Shown here: positions 55,045-63,646 of the stretch, in pieces
Numbering within the stretch: position 1 is the stretch's first letter
Layout: each line of letters begins with the position of its first letter
NCBI RefSeq assembly: GCF_013694105.1
Contig: NZ_JACEFG010000001.1
Coordinates: 1,054,001-1,118,000, forward strand
Origin: Halobacillus locisalis
Lineage (GTDB): Bacteria > Bacillota > Bacilli > Bacillales > Halobacillaceae
Reading direction: 5' to 3'
Length of the DNA stretch: 64,000 nucleotides
The notes under the pieces: model-generated
What the model saw: only the letters and a program-made list of their open reading frames with translations
Database searches by the model: none
Told to the model about the DNA's origin: nothing
Translations under genes and position numbers: made by a program

Positions 55045-56211
55045 CTACTCCACTAGCCATTCCATTTCTGTTACGCGAACAGAATAATCGTCACCTTTCA
55101 AATCGTAGTACACTTTCTCAAATGTACCTTCATCTTCCGGGTTTAAATAAATAGGATATACTTTGGCATGATCTGTTTTAACTACTTCTCCGTTGCGATT
55201 TAGAACTTCATATGTTGCGGTCACCGTACTAATAATTTGGGTAGCAACACTTTTTACAGTACCTGTAACCATGTAATCGCCGAATTCGTCTTTTCTCACC
55301 TGAGCACTTACAACTTCCAATGCATCGGTCTGGTTTTTCAATTCGTCTTTAGCGGCTTGCTGCATCGCTTGTTCCAGACGCTGTTGTTGTTCATTTTCAA
55401 AAGCCGTTTTCTCTTGTTGAATCCGTTCTTTCAACTGTAGCAATTTTTGATTATTAACCACGTACTGTAAAGCTTGATCGACAGATGAAATGGCCTCTGA
55501 ATATTGTTTTTCACTCAAGGCTTTCTCGGCTTTCTCCGTTGATAGAGAAACCATTTTTTCAGTTACTTTCTCTCTTACTTGTGCCGCTTCTTTTAAATTC
55601 AAGCCTGACAACTCATTCAGTCTAGAAGCTAATTCATCAATATTCGTCATTTGGTTTAACTCTTGATTAATCTTCATCACTGTAATCTTTGAGTTTAAGC
55701 TATTGGTCTCTGTCACAAAAGTCAGGAACAACTGACTGTCGTTACCTTGAATGGTTTCTTCAAGTTCTTCTAACTGCTTTTCAGCCTCTTGCAACTGATC
55801 ATTTTCAATCATGGACTCAATCTGGTTCATCTCTTTCCTTACATCCAGTGCAGCTTGTACACTCCGCAAGTCGGAGGCCAATGCTTCTTCATTTGGTCGT
55901 TGGTCTACAGCATTTCGTAGTTTTTCTTCTGCTTCTTTAAAATGACCTGAAAGAGCAAGATCTTCGGCCTCTTGTTTTGATTGGATTACATTTTGATTGA
56001 CCCTTTGCTCATGGGTGTAAACAAAAAAAAGTGCGGCAGATAATAGAAGAAAAACGCTCGTTGGGATAAAAATAGGCAACCACTTTTTCTTCTCAGGATC
56101 TTCCGACTTATGTATAGGTTTCTGTTGATTACCCTCTATTTGTTGACCACATTGGGAGCAATAACGGGAGCCCTCGTTTACTTCACTTCCGCAGTGAGGA
56201 CAATAAATCAT
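55045..56211 (-). CDS. Zinc-ribbon membrane protein with coiled-coil domain
   Basis: 388 residues. N-terminal zinc ribbon (CPHCG, CSQCG), a membrane helix near residues 45-65, then a long Glu/Gln-rich TPR-like or coiled-coil part (residues 75-290) and a beta domain. Cytosolic zinc ribbon and outer helical domain are implied. Partner of the protease in one operon; family TcaA-like in layout. Function unknown. Confidence 0.85.
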   Translation of the reverse strand: MIYCPHCGSEVNEGSRYCSQCGQQIEGNQQKPIHKSEDPEKKKWLPIFIPTSVFLLLSAALFFVYTHEQRVNQNVIQSKQEAEDLALSGHFKEAEEKLRNAVDQRPNEEALASDLRSVQAALDVRKEMNQIESMIENDQLQEAEKQLEELEETIQGNDSQLFLTFVTETNSLNSKITVMKINQELNQMTNIDELASRLNELSGLNLKEAAQVREKVTEKMVSLSTEKAEKALSEKQYSEAISSVDQALQYVVNNQKLLQLKERIQQEKTAFENEQQQRLEQAMQQAAKDELKNQTDALEVVSAQVRKDEFGDYMVTGTVKSVATQIISTVTATYEVLNRNGEVVKTDHAKVYPIYLNPEDEGTFEKVYYDLKGDDYSVRVTEMEWLVE

Positions 56212-56410
56212 GGGCCCGTCCTCCTTTAACTAACTTCTTGGAATACATTCCACTATTCTAATTATATCACGTCCGCTAAGACTTTCGACAGCAAATATTC
56301 ACGTAAAACTTTTATGCCCACAACCAAAACGAAAGACCTATGTCAAACGCACGGGCGTCTTCTCCTCAAGCGCATATACTACCTACATCAAATGGGAGAG
56401 GAGTATCAAT

Positions 56411-56503
56411 ATGAGTGAACGTAATAACAAAAACCAGCCCAAGAAAAAACCTTCACGCCCTACATCCTGTTGCGGAAAAAAACGAAAAGGATCATCTAGA
56501 TAA
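56411..56503 (+). CDS. 30-residue basic Cys-containing peptide
   Basis: MSERNNKNQP start, Lys/Arg-rich, SCCGKKRKGSSR end. GAGAGGAG precedes ATG 56411 by nine bases. The CCGKK could bind metal. No family recognised. Confidence 0.5.
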   Translation: MSERNNKNQPKKKPSRPTSCCGKKRKGSSR

Positions 56504-56619
56504 CACACCTTTTATGCTTGTCATATAAATGTAATCCAAATGTCTTATGAATGTCTTTGATAAACCCTTCGATGACTTGTTATACTTCTTTAAAATCTTC
56601 CTTTAAAGGGGTATAACGA

Positions 56620-57108
56620 ATGAGAAAATTATCTTTATTCCTGACAATCACTAGTCTTTTTATGCTAGGCATGGTCCAATTCGGAACCTCAGAACAAACC
56701 TTACATGCTGAAGAACGTATGAATATCAATAAATTACAAGAGAAATCATTGAAGTTAGAAGAGAAAGCAGCCTCTCATGAGCGTTTTCAAAAGAAACCTG
56801 TCAAAAAACAATACGACAATCGCACTGTGAACGTCGAGGCCACTGCTTACACAGCTTTCTGTGAAGGGTGTAGCGGCACCACTTACACAGGGATCGATTT
56901 AAAAGCAAATCCAGGTAAAAAGGTGATTGCTGTTGACCCTGACATTATCCCTCTTGGCTCTAGAGTTCGGGTACCAGGGTACGGTGTTGCCATTGCCGGT
57001 GATATCGGCGGAGACATCCAAGGACATCGAATAGACGTATTCATTCCTACAGAATCCAACGCTTTAGAATTTGGACGTCGTCAACTCGAAGTTGAAATAT
57101 TATCATAA
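56620..57108 (+). CDS. Secreted 3D-domain protein, YuiC-like
   Basis: 162 residues. Signal peptide (residues 1-30), then 3D domain of about 95 residues: VEATAYTAFCEGCSG, VIAVDPDIIPLGSRV and AGDIGGDIQGHRIDVF with the Asp triad. Related to the MltA/resuscitation-type lytic transglycosylases, acting on peptidoglycan. AAAGGGG precedes the ATG. Confidence 0.9.
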   Translation: MRKLSLFLTITSLFMLGMVQFGTSEQTLHAEERMNINKLQEKSLKLEEKAASHERFQKKPVKKQYDNRTVNVEATAYTAFCEGCSGTTYTGIDLKANPGKKVIAVDPDIIPLGSRVRVPGYGVAIAGDIGGDIQGHRIDVFIPTESNALEFGRRQLEVEILS

Positions 57109-57144
57109 AAAAAGGAAGCTCATTTCATTGAGCTTCCTTTTTTT
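57107..57144. terminator. Bidirectional terminator
   Basis: Sixteen-base perfect arms AAAAAAAGGAAGCTCA/TGAGCTTCCTTTTTTT between the 3D-domain gene and the minus gene at 57158. Confidence 0.88.
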
Positions 57145-57157
57145 ATCTACTTAGGTA

Positions 57158-57394
57158 TCAATCTCTAGAGAACCTTGTTTTTCTGGCACATTTATCCAGA
57201 TAGAAGCTTTCTACACCGCTCGTATGGAGTGCTACTCCATCCTCCAAGAACCACCATGTACCGCGATCAAGCTGTTTGACGATGAATTCACTCGCTTCAC
57301 GCTCATCCATCTCTTCACTCAACTCGAGGTCATGAGTAACGACTCGCTTACTATCTAAAAGGAATATAACATGCCATTCTTTCTTCTTAGCCAT
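57158..57394 (-). CDS. Hypothetical protein, about 78 residues
   Basis: MAKKKEWHVIFLLDSKR start, acidic middle (SEEMDEREASEF), aromatic GTWWFLEDG. Soluble. AAGGG ten bases before ATG 57394; ATG 57412 is an alternative. A sigma-B-like promoter precedes it. Family unknown. Confidence 0.7.
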   Translation of the reverse strand: MAKKKEWHVIFLLDSKRVVTHDLELSEEMDEREASEFIVKQLDRGTWWFLEDGVALHTSGVESFYLDKCARKTRFSRD

Positions 57395-57430
57395 CAATAA
57401 ACATCCCTTCATTCAATATAGTAGTACTCT

Positions 57431-57456
57431 TTACCCTTCCACAATTTTCACTAATC
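57431..57456 (-). promoter_or_regulatory. Sigma-B-like promoter of the 57394 gene
   Basis: Minus strand GATTAG, 14 bases, GGGTAA, about 37 bases before the start. Confidence 0.5.
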
Positions 57457-57486
57457 ATACCTATTCGATATTGTTTCTTAAAAAAC

Positions 57487-57760
57487 AAAAAAGCTACGCT
57501 GCGTAAGCGTAACTTTGCTCATGTAAGAAGTTTGGGGGAGGTGCACCAGATGTTCTCCACGCCGTTCTTCGACTTGATTTTGAGGAAACAAGGAAAAACA
57601 AACGAGTGAAAGATCGGTAAGCGACAGGTATAAGACATCCCTCCAATAGATAATAATTAACCATCCTGTCTTCCCTTTAAGTTTAACACTTGTCCTTAAG
57701 CTGTTTGTTAACCACAAGTAAAAGCTTGTATCTTTTACAGTTAGTCTATGCACAACGTTT
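57487..57760 (-). other. Transcribed-looking non-coding region with terminator
   Basis: A minus-strand terminator-like hairpin (GTTACGCT/AGCGTAGC then T6, 57513-57487) has no clear gene upstream. A 91-codon ORF (57753-57478) reads through it and is not convincing; a shorter ORF with AAAGGGAAGACAGG before ATG at about 57664 ends within the hairpin. A small RNA or a decayed repeat is possible. Confidence 0.3.
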
Positions 57761-57878
57761 TATAAATAGACGAGTTATCCATTCCAAAAAAATGTTTTAC
57801 GTCATACACTATCACTTTTCCGTTAAGACCTTTATAATAAGGAAACATGAATTCATTTAAGGAAAAGGTGTATAAGAT

Positions 57879-59435
57879 ATGAGTTTACTCACAGTTAATC
57901 AATTAAGTCATGGTTTTGGCGATCGTGCTATATTCGATGATGTTTCCTTCCGCCTCCTTCAAGGTGAGCATATTGGATTGATCGGGGCAAATGGAGAAGG
58001 AAAGTCAACATTTATGAATATCATTACTGGGAAGCTTGAGCCCGATGCAGGACAAATCACATGGTCGAAGCGTACACGTGTGGGTTACCTTGACCAGCAC
58101 GCTGACCTTGCCCAAGGCATGTCGATTCGTGATGTTCTGAGAACGGCCTATCAATATTTGTTCGATTTAGAAAAAGAGATGAATCACCTGTTTGCTAAAA
58201 TGGGAGAAGTCGGCCCAGAAGAATTGACGAACCTGTTAGAAGAAACGGGTCAAATGCAGGACATCCTGACGAATAACGATTTTTACACGATAGATGCAAA
58301 GGTTGAAGAAGTTGCAAATGGACTTGGATTAGATGAGATCGGACTGGAGCGTGATGTTCACGACCTCAGTGGTGGCCAACGCACAAAAGTATTGCTAGCC
58401 AAGCTTCTCCTTGAGAAACCGGAAATTCTACTACTCGACGAGCCTACCAACTATTTGGACGTCGAGCACATCGATTGGTTGAGAGGCTATTTGCAGTCGT
58501 ATGAGCATGCTTTCATTTTAATCTCGCATGACATTCCGTTTCTAAATAGCGTCGTCAATTTAATTTATCATATGGAAAATCAGCAATTGTCACGGTACCC
58601 TGGTGATTATAACGAATTTCTACGTGTGTACGAGATGAAGAAGCAACAACTAGAAGCCGCTTATAAGAAACAACAAAAAGAGATTGCGAATCTGAAGGAC
58701 TTCGTTGCCCGTAATAAAGCGAATGCTGCAACAAGTAAAATGGCGATGTCCCGCCAGAAGAAACTTGATAAAATGGATGTCATCGAACTAGATTCTGAAA
58801 AGCCGAAGCCTGTTTTCAACTTCAAACAAGCACGTACTCCAAGCAAGTATTTGTTCGAGACAAAAGACTTAGTCATCGGGTATGACGAACCTCTCTCCCG
58901 TCCCCTTAACCTTACAATGGAGCGCGGTCAAAAACTTGCTTTATCAGGGGCGAACGGTATTGGTAAAACGACATTATTGAAAAGTATCCTCGGTGAAATA
59001 CAGCCGGTCTCGGGTTCCGTCGAACTTGGCGACCATTTACACATCGGTTACTTCGAGCAAGAATTAAAAGAAATAAGCAATCATACTTGCTTAGAGGAAG
59101 TATGGGAAGAATTCCGCCACTTCACACAATATGAAGTTCGTTCGGCCCTCGCACGTTGTGGTCTTACGAATAAGCATATCGAAAGTAAAGTACAAGTGCT
59201 GAGTGGAGGAGAAAAAGCCAAAGTCCGTCTTTGTAAGCTGATCAACAAAGAGACGAATTTGCTTGTTCTCGATGAGCCGACCAATCACCTGGATGTAGAT
59301 GCAAAAGCAGAACTGAAACGCGCTTTACAAGTGTATAAAGGAAGCGTCCTTCTCATTTCGCACGAACCGGAATTTTATCAAGATATCGTAACGGACGTTT
59401 GGAACTGTGAAGACTGGACAACAAAAGTATTTTAA
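57879..59435 (+). CDS. yfmM: ABC-F ATPase, YfmM-like
   Basis: 518 residues, two ABC domains in one chain: Walker A GANGEGKST near residue 38 and GANGIGKTT near 358; signatures LSGGQRTK and LSGGEKAK; linker with KQQLEAAYKKQQKEI. Length and start (MSLLTVNQLSHGFGDRAIF) fit YfmM. ABC-F proteins bind ribosomes to rescue or protect translation. AAGGAAAAGG precedes the ATG. Monocistronic. Confidence 0.92.
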   Translation: MSLLTVNQLSHGFGDRAIFDDVSFRLLQGEHIGLIGANGEGKSTFMNIITGKLEPDAGQITWSKRTRVGYLDQHADLAQGMSIRDVLRTAYQYLFDLEKEMNHLFAKMGEVGPEELTNLLEETGQMQDILTNNDFYTIDAKVEEVANGLGLDEIGLERDVHDLSGGQRTKVLLAKLLLEKPEILLLDEPTNYLDVEHIDWLRGYLQSYEHAFILISHDIPFLNSVVNLIYHMENQQLSRYPGDYNEFLRVYEMKKQQLEAAYKKQQKEIANLKDFVARNKANAATSKMAMSRQKKLDKMDVIELDSEKPKPVFNFKQARTPSKYLFETKDLVIGYDEPLSRPLNLTMERGQKLALSGANGIGKTTLLKSILGEIQPVSGSVELGDHLHIGYFEQELKEISNHTCLEEVWEEFRHFTQYEVRSALARCGLTNKHIESKVQVLSGGEKAKVRLCKLINKETNLLVLDEPTNHLDVDAKAELKRALQVYKGSVLLISHEPEFYQDIVTDVWNCEDWTTKVF

Positions 59436-59441
59436 TAGACA

Positions 59442-59477
59442 AAAAAGCTGTACCCTATGATTTGGGTACAGCTTTTT
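59442..59477. terminator. Bidirectional terminator
   Basis: AAAAAGCTGTACCC/GGGTACAGCTTTTT, shared by yfmM and uvsE. Confidence 0.88.
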
Positions 59478-60444
59478 AATTTTTCCACCTGAAAGTAGTT
59501 TCTGATTCCATCACAATATTAGGATGTTCCTTCAATTGTTGAACCAATTGAAATAAAGCCTGGTCTTTTTGTTTAGCTTCAATCATGCAATCAATCTGTT
59601 CTGTTGATCCATTTGCCTTTTGAACAAAGTCCAAAAACATGACAGGATCTATATAATCTGCATGGCTCTTATAATCCTCATCACTTTTAGGACTTGATAT
59701 ATGCATTTTTACAGGTAACTCGGAATGTGACCATGTTCCAACCACCCGCTCCCAATGATCTTGCCAACGTGAATCATCATGATTCGCGATATGATGGTGC
59801 TGGTCAAAGATTTGAGGGACATTCAACTTTTCACAGACATATAAACAATCCTCAAGCGTATAGGATGTATCATCATTTTCGATCATGACCATTTTCTGAA
59901 TCCCCTGAGGAATGTACGCCCAGTTTTCTATCAGGCGCTCGAGTGATGCTTCTTTGTCTTTATATTTCCCACCTAGATGCAATACACAGCGATGGGTAGG
60001 ATCGATCCCCATGTGGTGTAACAACAGGTAATGGTATTTGAGGACTTTCATAGACGTTTGGAAGATCTCTTTTTTCGGCGAATTCAGGACTACGAAATGA
60101 TCAGGATGAAAATCCAGCCGCATTTTGTTTTCTTTAGCGAACCGTCCTATTTCTTGGAGTTCATCTTTGATTGGGGACAGATAATCCCAACTAGAAAAGT
60201 CCTCATGTGTCGCTAAAGGGACAAGCTTTGAACTCAAACGAAAAAAATGAATACCGTGCGCCTTGTTATGTTTTAAAAGACGTAAACTATTGTGCAAGTT
60301 AGACTTTGATATACGTTCCAGTTTTCTGAGAGCAGCTTCTTCGTCTTGAAGCTGTTGATACCTTTTATATGTCATCGTCTGTGATGGCGATGCGTTTTGT
60401 ACATTTACGCTCATAGCGACGTACCCGAGGCGAAACAACGTCAT
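59476..60444 (-). CDS. uvsE: UV damage endonuclease UvsE
   Basis: About 322 residues, TIM barrel. RLGYVAMSVNV near the start, LRLLKHNKAHGIHFFRLSSKLVP near residue 55, RLDFHPDHFVVLNSP near 105, VMIENDD near 185 and DQHHH near 215 provide the metal ligands. Nicks DNA 5' of UV photoproducts. The frame is open up to 60621, but GGAGGGG before ATG 60444 gives the normal family length. Confidence 0.92.
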   Translation of the reverse strand: MTLFRLGYVAMSVNVQNASPSQTMTYKRYQQLQDEEAALRKLERISKSNLHNSLRLLKHNKAHGIHFFRLSSKLVPLATHEDFSSWDYLSPIKDELQEIGRFAKENKMRLDFHPDHFVVLNSPKKEIFQTSMKVLKYHYLLLHHMGIDPTHRCVLHLGGKYKDKEASLERLIENWAYIPQGIQKMVMIENDDTSYTLEDCLYVCEKLNVPQIFDQHHHIANHDDSRWQDHWERVVGTWSHSELPVKMHISSPKSDEDYKSHADYIDPVMFLDFVQKANGSTEQIDCMIEAKQKDQALFQLVQQLKEHPNIVMESETTFRWKN

Positions 60445-60659
60445 TCCTGACCCCTCCATTTTAAACTTAGTTTGGTCGAACTTCTCTTTGTTATGTCTAG
60501 TAGATCGTTTCTCGAGTAAAAGTTTCTTAAACAATCGATTGTCCATTCTCTGCGCTGCATTGAAGGGACAATCGAAATAAGGTTTATCTTCCATTTGTTT
60601 TGTGAAAACATAACTGTACATTCATCTAATATCCCAAAACAAAGCAGGAGGAAATACTT

Positions 60660-61418
60660 ATGAAGATCACTCATGTCAGAAATGCAACATCCGTCGTAGA
60701 ATATGCAGACCACCGCTTCCTAATCGACCCATTTTTTGCTGACAAAGGAGCGATGCCACCATTTCAGAACACGACAAATCAACATTTAAATAATCCACTT
60801 GTTGAATTTCCTCTGCCTATCGAAAACGTAACAGATGTCGATGCCGTCATTGTGACCCACTTACACCCCGACCATTTTGATGATAAGGCAAAGGACACTT
60901 TACCCAAGGACATTCCTCTATATGCTCAGAATGCAGAAGACAAGGGTACATTGGAAGAAGCAGGTTTTAGTAATGTCTTTTCCTATGAAAAGGATGTGAC
61001 GATTGGCGGAATTAAACTTGTCCACACAGAGGGGCAACACGGATCAAAAGACATGACCGAAGTCACTGGAACCGTATCCGGCATCGTATTCACTCACCCT
61101 GATGAAAAAACATTATATATTGCCGGGGATACCATATGGTATAAAGATGTCCAACAAGCTATAGATTCCCATCGGCCTGAAGTGATTGTCGTCAATGCAG
61201 GTGCCGCTCAATTTCTAGAAGGCGGTCCGATCACAATGACGAAAGAAGACGTCCTTCGCACGCACGAAGAATCTCCAGAATCGAACATCATCGTCGTTCA
61301 TATGGAAGCACTGAACCACTGTCTGCTTTCACGAGAAGAATTGAACCGTTACCTTGAATCGAAAGATACGAATCATAAGATCGTCATTCCGAATGATGGC
61401 GATATGATGACATATTAA
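60660..61418 (+). CDS. Metallo-beta-lactamase fold hydrolase
   Basis: 252 residues. THLHPDHFDD near residue 66 is the MBL metal site; further ligands in TEGQHGS near 122, AGDTIWY near 158 and HMEALNH near 220. Similar to UlaG-like or YkoW-type hydrolases. Substrate unknown. AGGAGGAAATACTT precedes the ATG; divergent from uvsE. Confidence 0.9.
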   Translation: MKITHVRNATSVVEYADHRFLIDPFFADKGAMPPFQNTTNQHLNNPLVEFPLPIENVTDVDAVIVTHLHPDHFDDKAKDTLPKDIPLYAQNAEDKGTLEEAGFSNVFSYEKDVTIGGIKLVHTEGQHGSKDMTEVTGTVSGIVFTHPDEKTLYIAGDTIWYKDVQQAIDSHRPEVIVVNAGAAQFLEGGPITMTKEDVLRTHEESPESNIIVVHMEALNHCLLSREELNRYLESKDTNHKIVIPNDGDMMTY

Positions 61419-61462
61419 AGAACCGTTTCTTTCTTACCCCTCATCCCTCGCGGCAGACTAAC

Positions 61463-62149
61463 TCATTCGTCTGCGGGGGAATTCTTATGATTCCCTTCAT
61501 ATTCTACCGTACTTCTGATGTCTACGCCGTTCAATGCTTGAGTAGCCAATCGATCAGCTTCTTTATTTTTCTTTCTAGATAGCACTTCATAGATGGGGCG
61601 AATCCCCAGATCCCCAACCCTATTCTCTACTCGATCCGCCCAATTGGATAATTCCTCTTCCATGACAGGCCACTCATCTGTCAACTGCTTAATCACAACT
61701 TGTGAGTCTCCAGCAAAGGTTACCTCTTGCTGTCTGACACCTAATGCATCCAATTCTTGCAGAGCAAAATGAAGGGCAGCATACTCCGCTTCATTGTTTG
61801 AAGACAATTGCTCAACCATCGAGTTCACACGCAGGCGATAGGACTTTTGGTTTTGCTCATAGTAAATCACGCAGCCTAGACCTGAACGGCGATCCCCCAA
61901 GTCATAGCCCCCATCGAAATAGACGAAAGCATTGTGTGGCTCTTTCTGGATTCCCTTTGAGAATTTTTTCATTTCCTTCATTGACCATCTTTGTTCATTG
62001 CTATCGATGAACTGAAGATCTTTAACGCGACCGGTCCTCTCTAAATCTTCTGCAACTATAAGAGCAACGGGAGCATTCATTTCGTCTGAGGAAAAGCTAA
62101 CTGATGGTCCTTTGGGCTTTTTGTACATCCATTCGATTTTGACTTTCAT
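61463..62149 (-). CDS. RNase H-like protein (reverse transcriptase-like family)
   Basis: 228 residues. After a 70-residue N-terminal part, an RNase HI fold with the acidic set YFDGGYD near 78, SNNEAEYAALHFAL near 116, FAGDSQVV near 145 and KKNKEADRLA near 195. YpdQ/YpeP-like. May cut RNA in RNA-DNA hybrids. AGGTGGTC precedes the ATG. Confidence 0.9.
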   Translation of the reverse strand: MKVKIEWMYKKPKGPSVSFSSDEMNAPVALIVAEDLERTGRVKDLQFIDSNEQRWSMKEMKKFSKGIQKEPHNAFVYFDGGYDLGDRRSGLGCVIYYEQNQKSYRLRVNSMVEQLSSNNEAEYAALHFALQELDALGVRQQEVTFAGDSQVVIKQLTDEWPVMEEELSNWADRVENRVGDLGIRPIYEVLSRKKNKEADRLATQALNGVDIRSTVEYEGNHKNSPADE

Positions 62150-62221
62150 GATTTGACCACCTTAAAAAAGATTCTTATCCTTTCATTATGACCAAACCCA
62201 TCACTCAATAACAAGAAGAAA

Positions 62222-62254
62222 GACCCCAGACGAGAAACTTCTCATCTGGAGTCA
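62222..62254 (-). terminator. Terminator of the beta-glucosidase gene
   Basis: GACCCCAGACGAG/CTCATCTGGAGTC (two G-U/mismatch positions), T-rich tail on the minus strand. Confidence 0.75.
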
Positions 62255-62264
62255 TCTATCCAAC

Positions 62265-63608
62265 TTACACTTCAAACCAACCATTTGTCAGCAATTGTTT
62301 GTACCAATAAAAACTATCTTTCGGTGTACGTTCAAACGTCCTGTAGTTCACATGAATGATACCGAAGCGTTTCTCATAGCCTTCTGCCCACTCAAAATTA
62401 TCCAATAATGACCATACAAGATAGCCTTGAATCGGAACACCTGATTCGATCGCACGACTTAAGGAAGCTAAGTGTTGTTTTAAATAATCCGTTCGTTCTT
62501 TATCTTGAACGCGTCCATCTTTCACTTCATGGTCATAGCAGGCACCGTTTTCTGTAATGTAAATCGGAACATCTCCATAAGTGTCATGGAGGTCTTTCAT
62601 AATGCGATAAAACCCGTCAGCATATATAGGCCAACCGATATCAGTACGGCGATTATCCAAAGGGATTTCCTCCGTATCGAATAACCCTGCTCCATCCTTA
62701 TGACGCCCTAGACTACCTGTATAGTAGTTGATGCCCATAAAATCAATCGGTTGTGAAATATCGTCCAAGTCACCCTTTTCCACACGTAATGTCGCGTTGT
62801 GACGTTCGAAAAGCTGAACCAATTGTTCTGGGTATGACCCTTTAAATACCGGATCCATAAACCACTCTTTCTGCCACATCATTCCTCGCTTACAAGCTTC
62901 TATATCCTCTTCTTTCGTGCTGTATGGCTCTAGCCAGCCGACATTCGGGGCGTATCCAATTTCTCCGTCAGAGACGGTGTCACGAAAAGCTTTAACCGCA
63001 CGCCCATGAGCGACGAGCAGATGATGGGAAACATCCACGCCAGCTTGGAGGTCCGTCTTGCCTGGAGCATGGATGCCTAAGTAATTTGATAGGAAAGAGG
63101 CGCACCAAGGCTCATTAATCGTGATCCACTTTTTCACGACGTCACCGAATTCTTGGAACATCGCAAGCGCATATGCTTCAAAAGCATCTATGGTGTCACG
63201 GTTCTCCCATCCACCCTTATCTTGTAATGTTTGAGGAAGGTCCCAGTGATAGAGCGTAATCATTGGTTCGATTCCATTTTCAATCAATTCTTCAATTAAG
63301 TTTCGATAATACGCTACACCTTTAGGATTCAATTCTCCTGTCCCATCCGGCATGACTCTTGGCCATGCAATGCTGAATCGGTACAAGTCTACACCTAATT
63401 CTTTCAAATATTGTACGTCTTCTTTATATCGATGATAACTATCACAAGCCTCGTCACCATGATCTCCGTTCTTTACATTACCCGGTGCGTGGGCGAAGAC
63501 GTCCCAAATAGAAGGCTTCCTTCCGTCTTCATAAGCGGCACCCTCTATTTGGTAAGAAGCTGTTGCAGCTCCCCATTTGATGTGTTTTGGAAATTGAATC
63601 GTCGTCAT
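62265..63608 (-). CDS. Beta-glucosidase, glycoside hydrolase family 1
   Basis: 447 residues. WGAATASYQIEGA near the start, TINEPWC near residue 164 with the acid/base Glu, and YITENGA near 352 with the nucleophile Glu. No phosphate-binding motif of 6-phospho-glucosidases is obvious, so free beta-glucosides are likely. Cytosolic. Preceded by a LacI regulator on the same strand. Confidence 0.95.
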   Translation of the reverse strand: MTTIQFPKHIKWGAATASYQIEGAAYEDGRKPSIWDVFAHAPGNVKNGDHGDEACDSYHRYKEDVQYLKELGVDLYRFSIAWPRVMPDGTGELNPKGVAYYRNLIEELIENGIEPMITLYHWDLPQTLQDKGGWENRDTIDAFEAYALAMFQEFGDVVKKWITINEPWCASFLSNYLGIHAPGKTDLQAGVDVSHHLLVAHGRAVKAFRDTVSDGEIGYAPNVGWLEPYSTKEEDIEACKRGMMWQKEWFMDPVFKGSYPEQLVQLFERHNATLRVEKGDLDDISQPIDFMGINYYTGSLGRHKDGAGLFDTEEIPLDNRRTDIGWPIYADGFYRIMKDLHDTYGDVPIYITENGACYDHEVKDGRVQDKERTDYLKQHLASLSRAIESGVPIQGYLVWSLLDNFEWAEGYEKRFGIIHVNYRTFERTPKDSFYWYKQLLTNGWFEV

Positions 63609-63646
63609 ATTTCATTACCTCCATCGATGTTCGTCAGGAGAAGAGA

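Noticed and set aside
57478-57753. Minus ORF of 91 codons
   Set aside because: No good ribosome site at its start and its end lies beyond a terminator hairpin.
57847-57882. 11-codon leader ORF overlapping the yfmM start
   Set aside because: A TATAAT at 57833 would place the transcript start almost at its ATG, leaving no room for a ribosome site.
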